The notes: generated by a model from the letters alone, not told the origin. A stretch of 6,518 nt of DNA from Candidatus Sumerlaeota bacterium (GCA_021772735.1 JAJFLK010000209.1:1-6518); one strand, 5' to 3'; shown: positions 1-6,463, counted from the first letter of the stretch. Made by a program: numbers and translations.

Positions 1-592
1 CGGCGCAAAGGAAGTCATCGATGGGATTGGGGCGGCGTATCGGCTCGATCTCAGTTATCGGCTCGGCCACCACGGTGAGAAATTCAGCGAAGCGGCGATG
101 ACACCCACTGTGACCGAACATGAGCCCGGGGTTGTGTTCGATGACGGCGGCCTGACGGTCACGATGTTTACCGTCATCCACCCGCCGATCGAACCTGCGG
201 TCGGCTATCGCTTCGAATACAAAGGCAAAACGGTCGTGGTTTCCGGCGATACGATCGTCTGCCCCGAGCTGGCCGACGCCGCGCGCGGAGCGGACCTCCT
301 GGTCAGTGAAGCCCTGGGCGCGCATTTTTTCCGTCCCATGCGCGCGCTGATGGTAAGCTCCAATAATTTGCGCATGGCAGAGATGATCGACGAGGGAGTC
401 GAATATCATGCCGATACGCTCGAACTGGCGAAGATGGCGCAGGAAGTGGGCGTTAAGAAGCTCGCGCTCACGCACCTCATGCCGTCCATCCCCCCGACCG
501 ACGCGATGGAAGCCAGGTTCGTCCACGGGATGAGCGATCTATACGATGGGCCAATCATCATCGGCCGGGATGGGATGGAGATCGCGCCTTAA
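1..592 (+). CDS. Metallo-beta-lactamase-fold hydrolase, RNase Z-like (5' partial)
   Basis: The open frame enters from the left edge (first full codon at 2) and gives 196 residues before TAA at 590-592. The ATG at 98 is internal: the frame is open upstream and encodes family-like sequence, including a His-His-Gly at visible residues 23-25. Seen: a conserved His in FTVIHPP (visible residue 60), followed by a GYRF segment; SGDT with its Asp at 83, the usual bridging metal ligand; VSEALG just after; a His at 136 in YHADTLELA; and a final His at 158 in LALTHLMP. This order (His, GDT, His, LTH) is typical of the RNase Z/arylsulfatase-like branch, which binds two zinc ions. The HxHxDH motif would lie upstream, outside the window. 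No signal peptide can be judged. The substrate is unknown; RNase Z-like phosphodiesterase, arylsulfatase-like or general hydrolase are all possible. The fold is secure, the specificity is not. Confidence 0.85.
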   Translation, partial: GAKEVIDGIGAAYRLDLSYRLGHHGEKFSEAAMTPTVTEHEPGVVFDDGGLTVTMFTVIHPPIEPAVGYRFEYKGKTVVVSGDTIVCPELADAARGADLLVSEALGAHFFRPMRALMVSSNNLRMAEMIDEGVEYHADTLELAKMAQEVGVKKLALTHLMPSIPPTDAMEARFVHGMSDLYDGPIIIGRDGMEIAP

Positions 593-636
593 TCGGCAGT
601 AGTAGTTTGACCGATAGGAATTAACGGGAAGTTATG

Positions 637-741
637 ACCGGCGAGGGCGCCGGTCCCACACTTTCCGGATGTGACGCTTGTCACGTCCCACACGGTCCGG
701 ATGTGACGCTTGTCACGTGTGGAACCGGCGCCCTCGCCGGT
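637..741. repeat. Nested palindromic/tandem repeat element
   Basis: Two outer arms, 637-654 and 724-741, are perfect 18-nt inverted copies (ACCGGCGAGGGCGCCGGT and its reverse complement). After one mismatch (655/723) pairing continues for five bases (656-660 with 718-722). Between the arms are two tandem 32-bp units, 655-686 and 687-718, identical except at two adjacent bases (TT in the first, GG in the second). Each unit contains the small hairpin GTGAC-GCTT-GTCAC (671-684 and 703-716). The CCACACG of the second unit (688-694) can also pair with CGTGTGG at 716-722, so alternative folds exist. The element lies 44 bp after the hydrolase stop codon and lacks a T-run, so it is not a standard intrinsic terminator. 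It resembles REP/BIME-type interspersed palindromes, but copy number cannot be judged from one window. Confidence 0.85.
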
Positions 742-864
742 TGAGAAATTCAAGAATCCCTCCGGGTGTGGCGGTGCGACAACCCCACATAATCAGCCGG
801 TCAGAGCAGTAGGGGCCGACCCGCCCCCCCCATAAAAAATAATGAACAAGGCGTCAGATTTTTG
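742..864. other. Intergenic spacer without a recognisable gene
   Basis: This stretch links the nested repeat to the promoter of the next gene. I see no reading frame with a ribosome-binding site and no RNA gene. It contains a run of eight C (824-831) followed almost at once by an A-rich stretch (CATAAAAAATAATG, 831-844). The A/T block just upstream of the -35 box could act as an UP-like element, but this is only suggestive. Confidence 0.5.
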
Positions 865-893
865 ATGACACGGGCCCGGACAACCCCTACAAT
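865..893 (+). promoter_or_regulatory. Sigma-70-type promoter for the haem/copper protein gene
   Basis: A -35 box ATGACA (865-870, five of six consensus bases) is separated by exactly 17 nt from a -10 box TACAAT (888-893, five of six). Transcription would start near 900 and give a leader of about 122 nt before the ATG at 1023. The leader can form a small hairpin, CGGCGG (936-941) with TCGCCG (952-957). The promoter is predicted from sequence only, assuming that housekeeping sigma consensus applies in this organism. Confidence 0.55.
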
Positions 894-1022
894 GATACAA
901 AGCGGGTTTTGGTGGGATTGCCGCAGCGCAAGTCCCGGCGGTGATTTATTGTCGCCGATCTCGGGCGTTTTCTCAGCACACCCCGGTTTACAGACTCATT
1001 TCGGCTTCTCAGGAGATCGAGC

Positions 1023-2441
1023 ATGCGCAAGATATTGGTAAGAGTCCTGGCCTTTACGGCCTGTTTTGGATTGACCGCGTTGGAGACCGCCCCGGCCAGG
1101 GCAGACGCTCCGGTTACGTACGCCGACGACGTTGCGCCGATCATCTACAACAACTGCTCGAGCTGTCATCGGCCCGGCCAGATCGGACCGATGTCGCTGC
1201 TTGGCTTCGAGGAAGCCCGCCCGTGGGCCAAGTCGATCGCCAAGGTGGTCAGCGAGCGCTCGATGCCCCCCTGGAAGGGAACCTCCGACCATCGCAAGTT
1301 CAAGAATGACGCACGCATGAGCGATGCCGATATCGATACGCTCGTCCGTTGGGCGAAGTCAGGCGCCGCCCCCGGCGACCTCTCCAAAGCCCCCGCGCCA
1401 CCGACCTACACCGATGGCGGATGGCGGATCGGCACGCCGGACGCAGTCTTCACGATGGCGCCGTATACCGTCTCGGACGACACCGAAGATGTCTACATCT
1501 GGAGGACGATCGAGAACCACCTGACCGAAGACAAATGGATCAAGGCGGTCGAGGTCAAGTCGACCTATCCCGAGGGCACGCATCACAACCTGACGTTCCT
1601 CGTCCCCAAAGGCGCGGGGCCAGCGGGCCGAGACGGAGGCCGAGACGGAGCCCGCGACCTCTTCACCGGATGGGCGCCCGGGACGGATGAACTCGTCTAT
1701 ACGCCTGGGACGGGCAAATTGTTGCCCGCCGATCACGACATCCTCTTCCAGATGCACTATCACAAAGAGCCCGGCGAAGGCACGGGCGGCACGGACGAGA
1801 CTTCCATCGCCGTTCTGTTTGCCGATGGGCCCGTCGAGCATCCCATCACAACTGCCTGGATCCTGGACCCCACGCTCAATATCCCGGCTGGCGAGGCGAA
1901 CTATAAATCCGAGTCCGCCTTCCGCTTCATCGATAACGGCCGGATTTATTCCTTCACACCGCACATGCACCTGCTCGGCAAGGATATCACCTACATCGCC
2001 GAGTACCCGGATGGCACCACCGAAACTCTGCTCGACGTCCCGGCCTGGGATTTCAACTGGCAAATCAATTACAAGCTGACCGAACCGGTCGAAGTCCCGC
2101 GTGGCACGAAGGTTCGGGTCATCGCCACCTTCGATAATTCGGCCGATAACCCGTGGAACCCGGACGCAACGACCGACGTACGATGGGGTGAGAAGACCAC
2201 GGACGAGATGATGATCGGCTTCATGGATTACATCTACATGAAGCGCAAAAAATACCAGCGCACGATGGCCCTGCCCGAAGGCATCGGAGATAACTTCTTC
2301 GGCGGAGAAGGTCGCCGTGGCCGCAGGGGTGGCGGACGGCGCGGCGGGCCGGGCGGACGGGGCGAGCAGCGCGATGCCGAATCCAGCTCGAACTCCGAGT
2401 CGAACCCGGACTCCGAAGCCAGCACGGCCGGCGGTCAGTAA
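1023..2441 (+). CDS. Exported c-type cytochrome / type II copper (PHM-like) monooxygenase
   Basis: The product has 472 residues. The ATG is supported by AGGAG at 1011-1015, 7 nt upstream. Residues 1-27 form a signal peptide ending in ARA. A cytochrome c domain follows: CSSCH (45-49) is the covalent haem site, and Met81 in MPPW (or Met57) is a candidate distal ligand. From about 125 to 410 the sequence matches the two-part fold of copper type II, ascorbate-dependent monooxygenases such as PHM and dopamine beta-hydroxylase. All six expected copper ligands can be placed: His187-His188 and His245 for one copper; His314, His316 (PHMH) and Met396 or Met397 (TTDEMM) for the other. In characterised relatives this chemistry hydroxylates a C-H bond using O2 and an electron donor. 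The fused haem may supply electrons in place of ascorbate; that is inference, and the substrate is unknown. The tail is Arg/Gly-rich (431-449), then Ser/Asp/Glu-rich. The gene appears monocistronic. Confidence 0.85.
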   Translation: MRKILVRVLAFTACFGLTALETAPARADAPVTYADDVAPIIYNNCSSCHRPGQIGPMSLLGFEEARPWAKSIAKVVSERSMPPWKGTSDHRKFKNDARMSDADIDTLVRWAKSGAAPGDLSKAPAPPTYTDGGWRIGTPDAVFTMAPYTVSDDTEDVYIWRTIENHLTEDKWIKAVEVKSTYPEGTHHNLTFLVPKGAGPAGRDGGRDGARDLFTGWAPGTDELVYTPGTGKLLPADHDILFQMHYHKEPGEGTGGTDETSIAVLFADGPVEHPITTAWILDPTLNIPAGEANYKSESAFRFIDNGRIYSFTPHMHLLGKDITYIAEYPDGTTETLLDVPAWDFNWQINYKLTEPVEVPRGTKVRVIATFDNSADNPWNPDATTDVRWGEKTTDEMMIGFMDYIYMKRKKYQRTMALPEGIGDNFFGGEGRRGRRGGGRRGGPGGRGEQRDAESSSNSESNPDSEASTAGGQ

Positions 2442-2467
2442 CTCTTCATAGACTCAGATCAAGAATC

Positions 2468-2509
2468 ATCGGCCCGGCCGTCACGCGACGACCGGGCCGA
2501 TTTTCGTTT
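2468..2509 (+). terminator. Intrinsic terminator after the haem/copper protein gene
   Basis: A 10-bp perfect stem (ATCGGCCCGG at 2468-2477 with CCGGGCCGAT at 2492-2501) is followed by one C/A mismatch (2478/2491), four more pairs (CGTC 2479-2482 with GACG 2487-2490) and a 4-nt loop, ACGC. The 3' side runs into TTTTCGTTT (2501-2509). It starts 26 nt after the stop codon. It is a strong Rho-independent terminator for the + strand. The opposite flank is A-rich only in part (AAGAATC), so use by the convergent protease gene is possible but weaker. Confidence 0.9.
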
Positions 2510-2533
2510 CAGATATGATGAGACTTCAAAGTA

Positions 2534-2574
2534 GAGGGGCGTTCACGCCCTCCGGCTGGGCCCGGTCCGGGCCC
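2534..2574 (-). terminator. Paired GC hairpins at the 3' end of the protease gene
   Basis: A near-perfect palindrome, GGGCCCGG-T-CCGGGCCC (2558-2574), overlaps the last base of the protease stop codon read on the - strand. A second hairpin, 2534-2552, pairs GGGCG with CGCCC around the loop TTCA, with further pairs beyond a one-base bulge. Read on the - strand the second hairpin is followed by CTACTTTG, a poor U-tract. The pair probably ends or protects the protease transcript. It could equally be an interspersed palindromic repeat; a terminator role is inferred from position. Confidence 0.4.
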
Positions 2575-4028
2575 TACTCGTATAGACTCCAGCTTGTGCC
2601 GGTCTCGTTGACGTTGGGCGGCGGGAAATTCAAGGGAATGAAGGGTTCAGACGCGTCGACTTGGACACGCTTGAAAATGGCTCCCGTGCCATTGGGGGGC
2701 GGGATATCCGTGATAAAGATGCCTTTGCTTATCAGTTCAAAAATCAAATTCCCGAGGGGATAGAAGAAACCGGATTTACCTTTGAGCAGAGCGATCGACC
2801 CCACGACGTGAGGCACGGCAAACGAAGTTCCGAAGAACGTCCCGCTGGCAGGAGCCGGACCGCCGATCGTCGCCGACGTGATCAGGTAACCCGGCGCCAG
2901 CAGATCGAGGCACGCGCCTCGATTCACGAAGCAGGGAATGCGATCGACCGGCGGACCCGTATCAGCGCAATCGGCAAACGACCCACCGGCAAAGGATGCG
3001 AAGGAGCCGGTCGCGGGCGCCTGAACGAACGCGTCGTCATAGACGGCGCCGACGGAAAGCACGCTGGAGAAACACGCCGGAGCCGTCGCCCCGGCGAATG
3101 AGCCCTGATTGCCCACCGAAGACACAATCGAGATTCCGCGAGAACTGAGCGCATTGATCGCGTCGTTGAGAATCGAAAGCTCGCCGGGGGCCGTCGGATC
3201 ACAAGGGCAATCGGTGAAGACCTCGCTCGTCCCGAAGCTCAGATTCGCCGCATAGAATCGCGAGTTCGTATTCTTGAAGGTGAACAGGAAATCCACGGCG
3301 GCCGCGACATCGCTTATGAAGCCGGTAAGATCATCATTAAGAACTTTGAGGATGACGAGGTCCGCGCCGGGCGCGACGCCGCGCGGCGAGACCGTGCCGT
3401 TGCTCGAAATGATCCCCGCGATCGCCGTTCCGTGTCCGTTGCCGTCGACGGCCGTGTCGCCGGTCGTCGAACCCTGATCGAGAAATCTCTTGGTCAGGAT
3501 CACTGAATCATTCAGATCGGGATGGCTCGTGAACTGGCCGGGCGTCGTGGCAGCGACGATCCCCGTATCCAGGACCGCGACGATCGTATTGCTCCCGTCG
3601 AAACCCGCCGTATCGATCACCACGTCGGCGCCGATAAGGGTTGAGCTCTCGCCCAGGTGCCCGACGACCGGCACGTCGGCCGTTACGGCCTCGACCTCGG
3701 AATGGCCCGCCAGAACGTTCAGTTCGCGCGAGCCGCCCTTCGCGATGAGATAGGGGATGGATTGGAATTCGTAGCTGACCTTGACCCCGGCAGTGCGCAG
3801 CTCGGTGGCGATGCGCTGACGGTTTTTCACGCGTCGCGCCTGAGGGGCCTGTTCGCGCTCGCCGTCCAGGAGCCGGACAATCAGCGTGGTTGACCCCGAA
3901 GCCGAGACCTCATCGATCACCTTGTCCGAGAGTTTCGCCAAACCGGCCTGGCCCCGGGCATTCCCGGATATCCCAAATAAGAAGAGCGCGACGAACGCCG
4001 CCAGCGCTCTGCATCGAATTTGCATCAT
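2574..4028 (-). CDS. Secreted subtilisin-family serine protease (S8)
   Basis: The product has 484 residues. A signal peptide is clear: Arg5 and Arg7, then a hydrophobic core at about 8-20, with cleavage probably between 24 and 28. Residues about 47-120 look like an I9-type propeptide that assists folding and is later removed. The catalytic domain carries the full S8 set: Asp154 in AVLDTGI, His199 in GNGHGTAIAGI, oxyanion Asn307 in SSVGNQG and Ser402 in GTSFAVPHV. The usual Met after the catalytic Ser is Phe here. Six cysteines in the mature part (274, 276, 319, 354, 366, 373) could form disulfides, in keeping with export. The protein stops about 80 residues after Ser402, with no obvious extra C-terminal domain or anchor. 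Two adjacent ATG codons can start it (4028 and 4025); the best ribosome site, GAGG at 4045-4042, is rather far upstream at 13 nt. It converges with the haem/copper gene. The target is unknown. Confidence 0.93.
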   Translation of the reverse strand: MMQIRCRALAAFVALFLFGISGNARGQAGLAKLSDKVIDEVSASGSTTLIVRLLDGEREQAPQARRVKNRQRIATELRTAGVKVSYEFQSIPYLIAKGGSRELNVLAGHSEVEAVTADVPVVGHLGESSTLIGADVVIDTAGFDGSNTIVAVLDTGIVAATTPGQFTSHPDLNDSVILTKRFLDQGSTTGDTAVDGNGHGTAIAGIISSNGTVSPRGVAPGADLVILKVLNDDLTGFISDVAAAVDFLFTFKNTNSRFYAANLSFGTSEVFTDCPCDPTAPGELSILNDAINALSSRGISIVSSVGNQGSFAGATAPACFSSVLSVGAVYDDAFVQAPATGSFASFAGGSFADCADTGPPVDRIPCFVNRGACLDLLAPGYLITSATIGGPAPASGTFFGTSFAVPHVVGSIALLKGKSGFFYPLGNLIFELISKGIFITDIPPPNGTGAIFKRVQVDASEPFIPLNFPPPNVNETGTSWSLYE

Positions 4029-4390
4029 TATTCAAGTCCGTCCTCGCGCTCTTTATAGATCCCCGATCCCGGGGCAGCCAAATGAATTGTATCGGTGGCT
4101 CATCGGAGCAGACTTAAATCGACCTTTTGAGACGGCGGCGCGACCCCTGCGTCTGATAGAAGATAGCCTTGCGCACGGAAAACTCAATCGGAACATGCGG
4201 GAGAGCGGGATCGACAAAATTATGGCAGCGCAAGGGGGCTAGACGGCCCGCTCGCCAAATTTTTGTCGCGCGCCCAGGGCCGAAAATCAGGCCTCGGCTC
4301 TCGATACTTTCATTCATATATCACGCAACTTGCTTAATATCAGTGTTATATGTGAAGTCGAGCGGCCAGATTGCGGGCGTCAATTTCGAA
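4029..4390. other. Divergent intergenic region between protease and flagellin genes
   Basis: No convincing gene is present; the open frames here lack ribosome-binding sites and family features. Contents seen: a small GC hairpin, CCCCG-ATCC-CGGGG (about 4061-4074), in what would be the protease leader; a TACAAT -10-like box on the - strand near 4087-4092 without a good -35 partner, possibly the protease promoter; an A/T-rich block at about 4300-4355; and an imperfect inverted repeat, TTCATATATCAC (4313-4324) against GTGTTATATGTGAA (4343-4356), upstream of the flagellin promoter. Confidence 0.5.
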
Positions 4391-4406
4391 TGGTATAGGC
4401 CTTGCA
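4391..4406 (+). promoter_or_regulatory. Sigma-54 (RpoN) promoter of the flagellin gene
   Basis: The site TGGTATAGGCCTTGCA has the invariant GG and GC dinucleotides exactly 10 nt apart, plus the TTGCA -12 element. Compared with the consensus TGGCACG-N4-TTGCW it differs at three -24-side positions only. Transcription would start near 4417, leaving about 48 nt of leader before the ATG at 4465. Sigma-54 control of late flagellar genes is well known in several phyla. It implies an enhancer-binding activator, which is not in this window. Confidence 0.75.
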
Positions 4407-4429
4407 TTGCCTAGCGTTCGTCGCAATTG

Positions 4430-4450
4430 GATCTGAATCACAGATCGAGG
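4430..4450 (+). promoter_or_regulatory. Leader stem-loop next to the flagellin ribosome-binding site
   Basis: A perfect 6-bp stem, GATCTG (4430-4435) with CAGATC (4441-4446), encloses a 5-nt loop, AATCA. It ends at the base before GAGG (4447-4450), the best available Shine-Dalgarno match, itself 14 nt from the ATG. A stem at this spot could affect translation or mRNA stability. The structure is seen in the sequence; its role is inferred. Confidence 0.45.
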
Positions 4451-4464
4451 CCGACTTTCACTCT

Positions 4465-5922
4465 ATGGGCATCAAAATCAACCAGAACATCGTCAGTCTG
4501 CTGATCCAGCGCAATCTGGATCGGATCACGAATCGCCTGGATACCAGCTTGGATCGCCTGTCTTCAGGCGAGAGAATTAGAAGGTCGTCGGACGATCCGG
4601 CGGGTCTATCTTCAAGCCAACAGATTCGTTTTGAGGTCCGGGGCCTTCAACGCAACCAGTTGAACATCAGCGGCGCATTGAGCCTGGTCGCGACAGCGGA
4701 GACCGGTTTCAACAACCTGACTTCAGCGATACAGCGAATCCGCGAGCTGGTGGTTCAGGCCGCGAACGACACGCTTTCTGCATCGGACCGGGCGCTAATC
4801 GAGAACGAAGTCGGCTCGCTGCTTGAGGAGATCGACCGCACGGCTTCGGATACGTCCTACCTGGGCCGAAACCTTCTGGACGGCACGATCACTAATCAGA
4901 ACATTCAGGTCGGCACGCTCTCGGGCCAGGGCTTCGGCGTGACGATTGATGATTTCCGAACCGCTGTACTGGGCCAGGTGGCTCAGGCGACCGGCATCAA
5001 TCCTGTCTCCGCGACGCCTCTGCTCGGTGGCCTGCTTTCGGTCAATGGGATCACCGTTCCCGCCTCATCGGGAGATGGGACTTCGTTTTTCGCGGCGAAC
5101 GCTTCAGCCCTCGCCAAGGCCACGGCCATCAATTCCGTCCGGGCGCAGACTGGCGTCGACGCTATCGCCGAAGCGGCAACGATGGCCGGCGACCCCTCGG
5201 GCAGCATCGGCCCCGCGACGATCGACGGCGTGACATCAAGCTTAACTATAAACGGGGTTCCGCTGCCCACCGTCGTCGTCTTGAATAATGACAGCGATGG
5301 GGCTCTGGCCGGCGCGATCAACTCGATTTCAGACCAAAGCGGCGTCACGGCGACCGTAGACTCCAACGGAATTCTCAACCTCACGGCTGAAGACGGACGC
5401 AACATCACGCTCAACTCGACCGGAACCCTCGCAACTGCTTTGGGATTCGTCACGGGAACGGGTGATTTTGTCAACGAAACGGCAACCGGTTCGATCACGC
5501 TGCGCTCGAACGATCCGATCACCGTCGCCGACGCGAGTCCGGGAGGAATGGCCGCGATTGGGTTTACCGGAGCGCAGGGGAGCATCGGCCTCGACGCGTC
5601 GACCGCCCTGGCGAACATCCAGCTCCGCACTGCTTCGGAAGCCACCGAGGCGCTCGGCGGGATCGATGCCGCGCTGGATCAGATTTCCAAAGCCCGCTCG
5701 GGTCTGGGCGCATTGCAGAACCGCCTTGACGCGATCACTGAAGATCTCGCTCAGAGGATCGAAGAACTCTCGGCCTCGGATTCACGTATCCGAGACACCG
5801 ATTTCGCCCTGGAAACCGCGCGCCTGACGCAGTCGCAGATTCTTCAGGAGGCAAGCCTCTCGCTTCTTGCACAGGCCAACTCCACACCACGCACCACGCT
5901 CCAGCTGCTGCTGGGCAGGTAA
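4465..5922 (+). CDS. Flagellin with flagellin-IN type central domain
   Basis: The product has 485 residues and is the filament subunit exported by the flagellar type III system. The N-terminal D0/D1 region spans about 1-140: MGIKINQNIVSLL, then LDRLSSGERIRRSSDDPAGLS (about 30-50) and the helix up to SYLGRNLLDG (131-140). The C-terminal D1/D0 region spans about 380-485, with ALGGIDAALDQISKARSGLGALQNRL and ETARLTQSQILQEASLSLLAQAN. The middle (about 180-330) holds two related segments of the flagellin-IN/hook-IN type: LLSVNGITV...AINSVRAQTGVDA and SLTINGVPL...AINSISDQSGVTATVDSNGILNLTAEDG. The start is set at ATG 4465; an in-frame TTG at 4402 lies inside the promoter -12 box and would add 21 residues unlike any flagellin. 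The ending (TTLQLLLGR) is a variant of the usual LsLLR. No cysteine is present. It heads an operon with the FliS-like gene. Confidence 0.93.
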   Translation: MGIKINQNIVSLLIQRNLDRITNRLDTSLDRLSSGERIRRSSDDPAGLSSSQQIRFEVRGLQRNQLNISGALSLVATAETGFNNLTSAIQRIRELVVQAANDTLSASDRALIENEVGSLLEEIDRTASDTSYLGRNLLDGTITNQNIQVGTLSGQGFGVTIDDFRTAVLGQVAQATGINPVSATPLLGGLLSVNGITVPASSGDGTSFFAANASALAKATAINSVRAQTGVDAIAEAATMAGDPSGSIGPATIDGVTSSLTINGVPLPTVVVLNNDSDGALAGAINSISDQSGVTATVDSNGILNLTAEDGRNITLNSTGTLATALGFVTGTGDFVNETATGSITLRSNDPITVADASPGGMAAIGFTGAQGSIGLDASTALANIQLRTASEATEALGGIDAALDQISKARSGLGALQNRLDAITEDLAQRIEELSASDSRIRDTDFALETARLTQSQILQEASLSLLAQANSTPRTTLQLLLGR

Positions 5923-5987
5923 TAGTTAACTCACGTACCGAAAGTGACGATAAACCAATCACCCGTAGTTCCGAAGGAGAACAAGTC

Positions 5988-6413
5988 ATGGGCACCTCAA
6001 ACGCATATCCGAAAGCTTACGAACTGACGAAGGTTCTGACCGCATCGAACCGCGAAGTCCTGCTCTACCTCTATGAGGGCGCGGACTCGCTGATCCAAAG
6101 AGCGATCACTGAGCGCAAGAATGGCAACCCGGCCGAGGCAGGCGCCGCAATCGAGCGTGTCATCTCGGTCCTGATCGAACTCTCGTGCTGCCTGGATTAC
6201 AACCAGAGCGGATCGCTCGCCGTCCGGCTTGACAGCCTTTACAACTACATGATCCACGCGTTGACGCTGGCTTCGGGCACCGATGACCTCGAAGCCCTCG
6301 AGACCTCGGCCGGCATCCTTCACATCCTCGGGGACGCCTGGCGCCAGGCGATCGCCACGGAAAAGAATGCGAAACGGGCAGCGCAGACGCCTCAGCTTCA
6401 ACTCTCGGCCTGA
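5988..6413 (+). CDS. fliS: FliS-like flagellin export chaperone
   Basis: The product has 141 residues, normal for FliS. The ATG follows AAGGAG (5974-5979) by 8 nt, a strong ribosome site. FliS binds the C-terminal D0 helix of flagellin in the cytoplasm, stops premature polymerisation and delivers it to the export gate. Family features visible: AY near the N-terminus (6-7 and 10-11 region), TASNREVLLYLYEGA (18-32; usual form TASP..LilmLYdGA), an ALA/GNPAEAG helix linker (45-52), VISVLIELSCCLDYNQSGSLAVRLDSLYNYM (59-89; usual EL...LD...GGeia.nL..LYdYm) and ILGDAWRQAI near 113-122. The normal GG before the LYxYM helix is replaced by SG, and two adjacent Cys (66-67) are unusual. It lies 65 nt after the flagellin gene with no terminator between, so co-transcription from the sigma-54 promoter is likely. 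Confidence 0.9.
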   Translation: MGTSNAYPKAYELTKVLTASNREVLLYLYEGADSLIQRAITERKNGNPAEAGAAIERVISVLIELSCCLDYNQSGSLAVRLDSLYNYMIHALTLASGTDDLEALETSAGILHILGDAWRQAIATEKNAKRAAQTPQLQLSA

Positions 6414-6419
6414 ACGGCC

Positions 6420-6437
6420 GGGCGGACGGCTCCGCCC
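6420..6437 (+). other. GC-rich hairpin between the FliS-like gene and the next frame
   Basis: A 7-bp stem, GGGCGGA (6420-6426) with TCCGCCC (6431-6437), and a 4-nt loop, CGGC, begins 7 nt after the stop codon. No T-run follows, so it is unlikely to end transcription fully; it could set the relative levels of the genes on either side. A smaller overlapping stem (CGGCC 6406-6410 with GGCCG 6416-6420) places the stop codon in its loop. Confidence 0.4.
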
Positions 6438-6463
6438 TCGCTTTGGGACACCATCGAATCGAC

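Noticed and set aside
655..718. Possible mini-CRISPR from two near-identical 32-bp units
   Set aside because: The units are directly adjacent with no spacer between them, only two copies exist, and they sit inside a larger palindrome with no cas gene nearby.
1359..2063. 234-residue antisense frame on the - strand
   Set aside because: It lies wholly inside the haem/copper protein gene, has no family features, and is explained by high third-position GC.
3886..4242. 118-residue + strand frame overlapping the protease 5' end
   Set aside because: Nearly half is antisense to the protease signal and propeptide, and no start signal or protein features support it.
4114..4317. 67-residue - strand frame in the protease-flagellin intergenic region
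   Set aside because: No ribosome-binding site precedes its ATG and the translated sequence shows no domain, signal or helix pattern.
4402..4464. N-terminal extension of flagellin from a TTG at 4402
   Set aside because: The TTG lies within the -12 promoter element and upstream of the predicted transcript start; the extra 21 residues do not resemble flagellin, while the ATG at 4465 gives a normal flagellin N-terminus.
4983..5645. 220-residue antisense frame on the - strand
   Set aside because: It lies inside the flagellin gene, has biased Ala/Val/Pro composition and no recognisable motif; it is a codon-bias shadow.
5923..5987. Terminator between flagellin and the FliS-like gene
   Set aside because: Only a short weak pairing (CTCAC with GTGA) is present and there is no T-run, so read-through is expected.
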